This document shows, piece after piece, positions 57,976-64,000 of a stretch of DNA of 64,000 nt; position 1 is the first letter of the stretch; the number at the start of each line of letters is the position of its first letter. The notes beneath the pieces were generated by a model. The model did not search any database, was not told the DNA's origin, and was given only the letters and a program-made list of their open reading frames with translations. Position numbers and translations under genes: made by a program. Origin of the DNA: Liquidambar formosana (lineage: Eukaryota; Streptophyta; Magnoliopsida; Saxifragales; Altingiaceae); assembly GCA_039720395.1 (NCBI GenBank), contig CM077832.1, forward strand, positions 24,205,607-24,269,606, written 5' to 3'.

Positions 57976-59479
57976 ATAGAGAGAAGGTAGGAAGCGAATC
58001 CCAGAGGTGATGAATCACTTGGATCTGAGTGTGCTTGATGTCATCGATGTCAGTACTCATAATGTCAAGGCGATCGTGTAATCCCTCCATCTTCTCAGTG
58101 AAATATCCTTTCAACTCAGTCATCTGCTGAGAGAGAGAGGTAAACATCTCTCGAACAGTAGTAGGGGGAACAGAAGGAAAAGGAGTGGAGGGTGGAGTGG
58201 CAAGGGGATCAGGAGGGGGAATAGTGGAGGAAGAAGGAGCAGTAGAGGTGGTAAGTGGACTTGGAATGGGAAGATCCTGCTCAGCATGTACATTCTCCAT
58301 TTCTGCTACATCCTCTTCTTCATTTTCTGCTGGTATTGCTCCTTTTCTTAGCCAAACCCCATTGACCAAGGCATAATTCAGCCAACCCATGAAGGACGCA
58401 TTGATCTTGTTGCGAAATGTAGGATGAAATACGTCACCAGAAGTCTGAGGTACACCATAGTGATGGAATAAGATAGTCAATGCTGCTCCATAGGGAAGGA
58501 TACTCTTTCCTTCGACCTCCTTTCCTTTCTTGGACTCACTCTTTGTTTTGTCAACACATAACTTCATGTGATACAGCATCAAGTGGCCTAAGTTGATGGG
58601 TTTCCCATTGAGGATGCACCAAAGCAAGCCTATGTCAGTGTAGGTAATGTAGTCTTTGCTACTGCCACGAGGAACAATATTGTAGAAAAGAATTTTATAT
58701 AGAAGATTACATTCAAGAGAGAAATCTTTTAAAGCAGGCTTAAATGGTTCAATGATGTCATTACGTCCTAAAATCTGGTTGAGGGTTGTGACATGATGAA
58801 ACCCATCTATGTGAGGCCAGGAATGAGTTTCTGTAATGGTAACCCCATCCTGAGGCACATGGAAGAGATCATTGAGCATTTTATCGGTAAGGGCCATGTG
58901 TTTGCCCTTAACATATGAAGTAGCTTTGGAGGGTGAAGTCATGGAGAAATGAGCATAGAAAACACGAACCAAGGTGTTAAAGCATGGCTCCGATAGAGTG
59001 CAAAAACGAAGTAACCCAACATTTTCTAGAAGAAAACAAATCCGAAAATGGTGTTGGTTGAGAAATTCAGGGTCAACAATCTTGGGATAGACAACTTTTT
59101 TCGAGAAGAATTTTTGAGCAAAGAGTGTATCGATTTCGGGAGTGAAATACATAGGAGGATTAGTAGGTTGCACAAGGTCATTTCCTTCCGATGGCTTACG
59201 ACCTGAATCATAGTTGGGATCACCAGGGTTTGTGCATGGTTGCTGTGTCGGAGGAGGATGAGGAGGCTGCTGGGTTGAAGGAGGCTATTGTCGACGAGAA
59301 CGGCGTGGAACTGTTGGAAGAACAGGTGCGTTGTCGACTGGAGGAGGTGCCGTCGTTTGTTGTTGATGAGGGCGGTGTCGCACAGTCCCTGCGGCACTGG
59401 ATTTTCGCAATTTCTTCTTGGGTTGAGATGATTCTCCTTCGTCGAGATTAGAGGGCTGAGTCTTCTTGACATTAACCAT
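57971..59479 (-). CDS. env-like ORF of Sirevirus-like element (one internal TAG)
   Basis: The frame opens at the Met at 59479 (MVNVKKTQPS) and runs 502 codons in one frame, interrupted by a single TAG at codon 65 (59285-59287, context CAA TAG CCT). The N-terminus is Lys/Ser/Pro-rich. The middle (from about 59170) reads PPMYFTPEIDTLFAQKFFSK, then CFNTLVRVFYAHF and VKGKHMALTDKMLNDLF, as in the 'putative plant transposon protein' domain. A Pro/Ser/Thr-rich linker and a helical QQMTELKGYFTEKMEGLHDR stretch follow. No transmembrane segment is obvious. Its place, 3' of RNase H and before the 3' LTR, is that of Sirevirus env-like genes; the function is unproven. The chromovirus array inserted at its stop codon and changes only the last codon. 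Confidence 0.72.
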
Positions 59480-59603
59480 TGCAGTGGATGTGGATTTAAG
59501 GTTTTGAGAAGAGGAAGGGTGAGGAAGAGGATTGTCGGAGAGAGAGAAGAGGAAAGGCCGCAAAAAGGGTTTTTGAAAAATGAACAGTTTAGGGCTTGAA
59601 TAG

Positions 59604-59611
59604 TTTATATA
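59604..59611 (-). promoter_or_regulatory. candidate internal TATA box upstream of env-like ORF
   Basis: The minus strand reads GGAATATATAAACTATTC. It is 33 bp downstream of the palindrome cluster and 125 nt upstream of the Met at 59479. No ATG lies in the last 96 nt before that Met, and this leader is CT-rich (CCTTTCCTCTTCTCTCTC), as in plant core promoters and leaders. Confidence 0.55.
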
Positions 59612-59643
59612 TTCCGATATTTTTAGCCGGTTGAAGAGTCCAT

Positions 59644-59918
59644 CAGCCATCTGAAATCCCACTTTCGGTCGGCTTGGATTTCCTTTCAGCCAGCTGAAAT
59701 AGCAGTCTGATAAATCCAGACAACCCTAAAATGGGATAACCAAAATACCATCAGTCAATCATCTTCTTTATTTTTCAGCCGGCTGAACAAGCTGTCTGAA
59801 AAAGTCAGAGAACACCTAAAAAAGGATGTTCAGATACATGATTTTCAGCCATCTGACTCATTAAGTCAGCCGTCTGAAAGTATTTTTAGCCAGCTGAAAG
59901 TTCTTTTCAGCCGTCTAA
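59644..59918. repeat. second TTTCAG-N4-CTGAAA palindrome cluster, upstream of env-like ORF
   Basis: About eight copies, clearest TTTCAGCCAGCTGAAA (59684), TTTCAGCCGGCTGAAC (59773), GTCAGCCGTCTGAAAG (59865) and TTTCAGCCGTCTAAAA (about 59903). Same family as the LTR cluster at 24306-24579. It lies between the RNase H stop (59982) and the env-like ORF. Confidence 0.82.
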
Positions 59919-59981
59919 AAATATCAGACAAAGAGATAAAATGCATTTAAAGCAAAGAAAATCATCATAATGAACATGTTC

Positions 59982-61846
59982 TCATATTTCATTACTTAAA
60001 CACATGCCAAGTTCACGTTTTATGAAATTGAACCTATCCTCTTGAAGTGGTTTTGTAAAAATGTCTGCCAATTGATGTTCGATACCAACAAATTCAATTT
60101 CAACATCTCCTTTTTGAACATGATCTCTTATAAAATGATGTCTAATTTCAAAATGTTTGGTGCATGAGTGCTGAATGGGGTTCTTAGTTAGATTAATTGC
60201 ACTTGTATTATCGCATTTTATGGGAATATGATCATAATGCAATCCAAAGTCCTCAAGTTGTTGTTTCATATACAACACTTGTGCACAACAACTTCCGGCT
60301 ACCAAGTATTCAACCTCAGCTGTGGAAAGAGCAACCGAAGTTTGTTTCTTGCTAAACCAAGAAACTAGGGAATGTCCAAGAAAGTGACAAGTCCCACTTG
60401 TGCTTTTGCGACCATCTTTGCATCCGACAAAGTCCGCATCGGAATAACCAAGCATGTCAAATGATGTGAATTTAGGATACCATATGCCAAGATTAATAGT
60501 GCCACTAAGATATTTAAATATGCGTTTAACCGCAAGCATGTGAGATTCTTTAGGACATGATTGATATCTAGCACACAAACATACGCTATACATGATATCT
60601 GGTCTACTAGCGGTGAGATAAAGTAAACTACCAATCATACCTCGGTATTTCTTTTGATCCACGCATTTACCTTTCTCATCTTTCTCAAGTTTGATGGAGG
60701 TGCTCATTGGAGTGGCGAAATTCCTTCCCTCTTCTAATCCATACTTCTTGATTAAATCTTAGACATATTTGGATTGATTTAAGAAGGTTCATTCCTTTGT
60801 TTGCTTGATTTGTAGTCCAAGGAAGAAGTTGAGTTCGCCCATTATGCTTATTTCAAATTCTTCTTGCATGACTTTAGCAAAATTCTTATACAAACTTACA
60901 TTAGTAGAACCAAAGATAATATCATCAACATATGTTTGAATAATAAGCATGTCCTTATTAATGGTGTAGTGTCAAGTTTTTCTCTTTTAAAACCATTTTT
61001 GATTAGAATACCACTAAGTCTTTCATACCAAGCTCTAAGAGCTTGTTTCAAACCATATAAAGCTTTTGATAATTTGAATACGTGGTTTGGAAATTCATGA
61101 CTTTCAAAACTGGGATGTTGTTCAACATAAACTTCCTCCTCAATGAAACCATTTAGAAAAGCACTCTTGACATCCATTTGAAATAATTTGAAATCTTTAT
61201 GACATGCAAATGCAAGTAACATTCTAATGGCTTCAAGTCTAGCAACCGGTGCATATGTCTCATCATAATCAATGCCTTCTTGTTGATTGAAACCTTGGGC
61301 AACTAGACGTGCCTTGTTTCTTACAATGGTGCCCAATTCATCTTTTTTGTTTCTATATACCCACTTGGTGCCTATTACACCATGGTCATGTGGTCTAAGA
61401 ACCAAGGTCCAAACCTTGTTCCTTTCAAATTGGTTAAGCTCTTCTTGCATAGCTAGTATCCAAGATTCATCACTTTCGGCCTCATTTATGTTCTTAGGTT
61501 CAATTTGAGACAAAAATGCAAGATGATCACATATATTTCTTATAGAAGAACTCGTTCTTACCCCACGTGAGGGTTCACCTAGGATTTGATCCTTAGGATG
61601 ATTCCTCATAAATTTCCAAGTCTTGGTGACATCTGGATGAAGTGAAGTGTCTTCAATTTCTTCTTCTTCTTTCGGTTTCTTGATTTCAATGACTTCATCT
61701 TCTTCTTTTTCTTTGCCTTTGTCTTGTGGATCTTGCTTGTCATTGAGATTCAAGTTCTCGACTTGTTCTTACAAGCTTGTACCTATATCATCATCATTAT
61801 CCACATTTCTCTTGGGAGCAAAATGATTAGTTTCATCAAATACAAC
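59982..61846 (-). pseudogene. Sirevirus-like pol remnant: reverse transcriptase and RNase H
   Basis: The segment 61753 to 60896 has the pre-RT KEEEE region, NHPKDQILGEPSRGVRTSSS, RT blocks ARLVAQGFNQQEGIDYDETY, QMDVKSAFLNG and KALYGLKQALRAWYERL. A frameshift near 60970 precedes QTYVDDIIFGSTN (catalytic Asp pair kept), and two stops lie near 60760 and 60795. RNase H is open in 60707..59982, with SDADFVGCKDGRKSTSGT, STAEVEYLVA, KCDNTSAI and the C-terminal QLADIFTKPLQEDRF. The NHPKDQI and FTKPL motifs fit the Sirevirus branch of Copia. The integrase and everything upstream are missing because another LTR begins at 61847. Confidence 0.85.
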
Positions 61847-62809
61847 TGTCACACCCCATTTTTGTCACCTTAGCTAGGACATATCATTTCATGTAGGATT
61901 TTGAGTCCTTTTTGAGTCTAGTCTTTTGCATTGAGTTTCTATGGCATTGAATATCATGTGTATGAATTTTGAAGTGATTTGGAGTTCATTTCAATGGTCA
62001 ATAAGAACTTTTGTGACTTTAAGGGCATAATCGTCTTTTAAGCCGTATATTTTCCATTTGACCTTGGAATGAATCTCGAGTCATTCCATCAAGTTCATAT
62101 GGTTATATAGAGTCCATATATAGGTTCAATTTCATGAATTAATGGTTTAAGATCAATTCGGCTCGTAATGGTTCGGGTTGGCTAAAAGACCCTTTCTTGG
62201 TTTGCTCAAATTGACTCATAAGACCCAACCAATTTTCTCTCATTTAACTTCAATTGGGCTTTATTTATGTCCTAAATATGTTTAGAAAGATCGAATTTCG
62301 ATTGGGAAAGCATTCGGTTCGACCTTGTGTACAAACCCAGCTTAGCGACGGTGAAGCACCATGGTTAACCACCTTTGTAAAACCTAACCATGCACCCATG
62401 GTTGAGGATTTTTGTCCTAAAATGCCTAAAAATGTGTTCCCCTTTGAAACACGGTCGTTTTGGCTTTTATTTCGTCAAAATCGGACTTAATTTGAAGATT
62501 TTAGGACTTCTACAGCGAGTAGGAGTCAGAACCGGAGTGAAACAAGGAAAGCCCTCGGGTAACCGTCCGGGGCTGGATGGTCAGCCGTCCAAGCCCAGGC
62601 GGCTAACCGTCCAGGCCTAGTTGGTCACCCGAGGAATCCTTCTTTAAGTCAAACTCTGACTCTTCTATCCCTCTTTTGACGGTTTCCTCCGCCAAAACAA
62701 CTTGTCTGAGCTTAGGAGTGTGTAGGTTTGAGTTGTTTGAGCACCAAGAGAGTCTCTAATAGCCCTAGGATCATTATTTAATGAATTAATCTTAGCCATT
62801 GGTTTAGGG
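61847..62809 (+). repeat. LTR of unclassified retroelement D, copy 1 (interrupted)
   Basis: It starts TGTCACACCCCATTTTTG and is homologous over its length to the sequence starting at 62810 (shared GGGCATAATCGTCTTTTAAG, TTGACCTTGGAATGA and TTCATATGG words), with many differences. It stops at TTAGCCATTGGTTTAGGG, just where the second copy begins. It interrupts the pol of the Sirevirus-like element. An 80-bp imperfect palindrome lies at 62554-62633. Confidence 0.78.
62554..62633. repeat. decayed 80-bp palindrome in LTR D copy 1
   Basis: Same position and exactly the same length as the palindrome in copy 2, CTCGGGT at one end and CACCCGAG at the other. The arms now mismatch at roughly a third of positions. 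Confidence 0.7.
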
Positions 62810-63519
62810 TGTCACACCCCATTTTTGCACCACCTTACTAGGGCTCATCATTCATGCATGTTTTTATTTTGTTTTTGAGTCTAGTCACTTGCATTAGGTT
62901 TCTAGAGTCACAAGGACAATAGGTATGAATTTTGGTTCAATTTGGAGTTGATCTTGAGGGATAATAAGAGCTTTTGTGACTTGAAGGGCATAATCGTCTT
63001 TTAAGTCCCAAACTTTTCATTTGACCTTGGAATGATCTCCAAATTGTCAATTGGAGTTCATATGGATGCATAGGAGGTATTTCTAGGTTCAATTTGATAA
63101 ATCAATGGCTTGGGATTAAAATGGCTCGATGTAGTTCAAGATTGGTTAATTGACCCTTCTTTGGGTTTGCTCTAATTGACTCACAATTACCAACCAAATA
63201 TTTTCAAATTGACTTTCATTAGTCATCATTTTACTCCCAAAAGTGTTTTATGAAGTTCAATTTTGATATGGAAAGTGTTTGGTTTAACCCTATGTGCATG
63301 CCTATGCTTAGCAAAGGTAGAGTATAGTGGTTAACCGCCTTGTTCAAACCTAACCATGCCCCCATGGTTAGTGGTTTTCACCCTAAAATGTTCAAAAACA
63401 TATTCCTCATCGAAACACGGTCGTTTTGGCTTTTGTTTCATCAAAATCGGAGTCCATTTGCCCCTTGAAACACTTCTAGAAGGGAAGGGAGACAAAATAG
63501 GAGAAAAATCAGAAGTGAG

Positions 63520-63599
63520 CTCGGGTGACCACCCAAGCCTGGGCGGCTAGCCGCCTGGGCCCAGGTGGCTAGCCGCCCAGCCTTGGGTGGTCACCCGAG
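63520..63599. repeat. near-perfect 80-bp palindrome in LTR D copy 2
   Basis: Two 40-bp arms meet at GGGCCC with no spacer and match at 38 of 40 positions; one mismatch pairs CC with the AGCC/AGGC block and one is G/A. The arms contain the sub-palindrome GGCGGCTAGCCGCC. It is GC-rich in AT-rich surroundings, about 200 bp upstream of the TATA box. Confidence 0.88.
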
Positions 63600-63797
63600 G
63601 CCACTTTCCTATTTGCTTTGTGTTTCCTTGCTGAAGCGGATTCCTCCCTATTTTGACGTACTTGGGCTCTTTTGGACGAGTTTCCTTCTAATTTTTGGTA
63701 ACTTCTGAGTTACTTAAGCCCCAAGGGGGTCTCTAATAGCCCTTGGATTAATTTTTAGGGTTTTAATCCCAGCCATTGGTTAATCCTAATTGAACTC

Positions 63798-63805
63798 TAT
63801 AAATA
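63798..63805 (+). promoter_or_regulatory. TATA box of LTR D copy 2
   Basis: CTATAAATACCCCC, a canonical plant TATA box. The corresponding segment of copy 1 is cut off by the start of copy 2. Confidence 0.75.
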
Positions 63806-64000
63806 CCCCCTATGCTTCAGCACAAGGAGAGCCACTTTATGCTTAAAAACCTAAGTGTTAGAGAGAGAATAAGAGAGAGGGACTTGAAGGAGAGCTGGAG
63901 TTCTTGCTGTAGCCTTGGAGAACATTGGTTCAAGTCATCCATAAGAGGAAGAGAGAGTCTCTACAGCAGCAAGGAAGCCTCTTCCTAAGGTATGCCTTAC

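Larger units (their letters stand above)
62810..64000 (+). repeat. LTR of retroelement D, copy 2 (runs off the window)
   Basis: It starts TGTCACACCCCATTTTTG. It holds a near-perfect palindrome (63520-63599), a TATA box (63798-63805), then a purine-rich likely transcript start region (GAGAGAGAATAAGAGAGAGG at about 63859-63878) and a splice-donor-like AAGGTATGC near the window end. Since the TATA box is on plus, the element reads on plus. No coding part is in the window. Confidence 0.75.

Noticed and set aside
59479..59984. Stop-codon readthrough from pol into the env-like ORF, as reported for SIRE1
   Set aside because: The pol stop is TGA and the env-like ORF is in another frame about 500 nt downstream, so simple suppression cannot join them.

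Overview
The window is nuclear DNA of a flowering plant, probably a dicot. It is AT-rich, holds spliced host exons with plant-type splice sites, and is otherwise almost entirely transposable elements of plant families: Copia, Ty3/Gypsy chromovirus, Sirevirus-like, LINE and hAT. Prokaryotic features, rRNA, tRNA and CRISPR were not seen. Nearly all coding sequence lies on the minus strand.

Region 1 (1-22,600) is one host gene swollen by nested insertions. Exon 1 (21760..22430) and exon 2 (5093..5272) of a plastid- or mitochondrion-targeted protein resembling the plant DUF3754 family join in phase across a 16.5-kb intron. That intron holds a LINE tail, a Ty3/Gypsy pol remnant, an old Copia element (B, 6048..18336) inserted into that Gypsy remnant, a young Copia element (A, 9347..14701) inserted into B's integrase, and a hAT element (15475..17366) inserted into B's gag. 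Left of exon 2 lie an 8-bp-TSD MITE (4581..4757) and a Gypsy gag remnant split by a second hAT copy (1271..2590). No later exon was recognised.

Region 2 (23,655-61,846) is a Sirevirus-like Copia element on the minus strand. It has a 3' LTR (23655..24954), multiple polypurine tracts, an env-like ORF (57971..59479), and RNase H/RT (59982..61846). Its integrase, gag and 5' LTR are outside the window or lost. The palindromic repeat cluster plus TATA box of its LTR is repeated directly upstream of the env-like ORF, which looks like an internal promoter.

Region 3 (25,363-57,975) is inserted exactly at the env-like stop codon. It is a 32.6-kb head-to-tail array of a Del/Tekay-type chromovirus with five LTRs and four internal domains, flanked by a single perfect 5-bp target duplication (ATAGA). 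The two central units keep an uninterrupted 1557-codon polyprotein. The outer units are frameshifted and share variants with the outer LTRs, so the array is a mosaic.

Region 4 (61,847-64,000) holds two diverged, same-orientation LTRs of another element. The second sits inside the first and carries a nearly perfect 80-bp palindrome and a TATA box.

All calls come from reading the sequence; family names rest on recognised motifs, and no database search was run.
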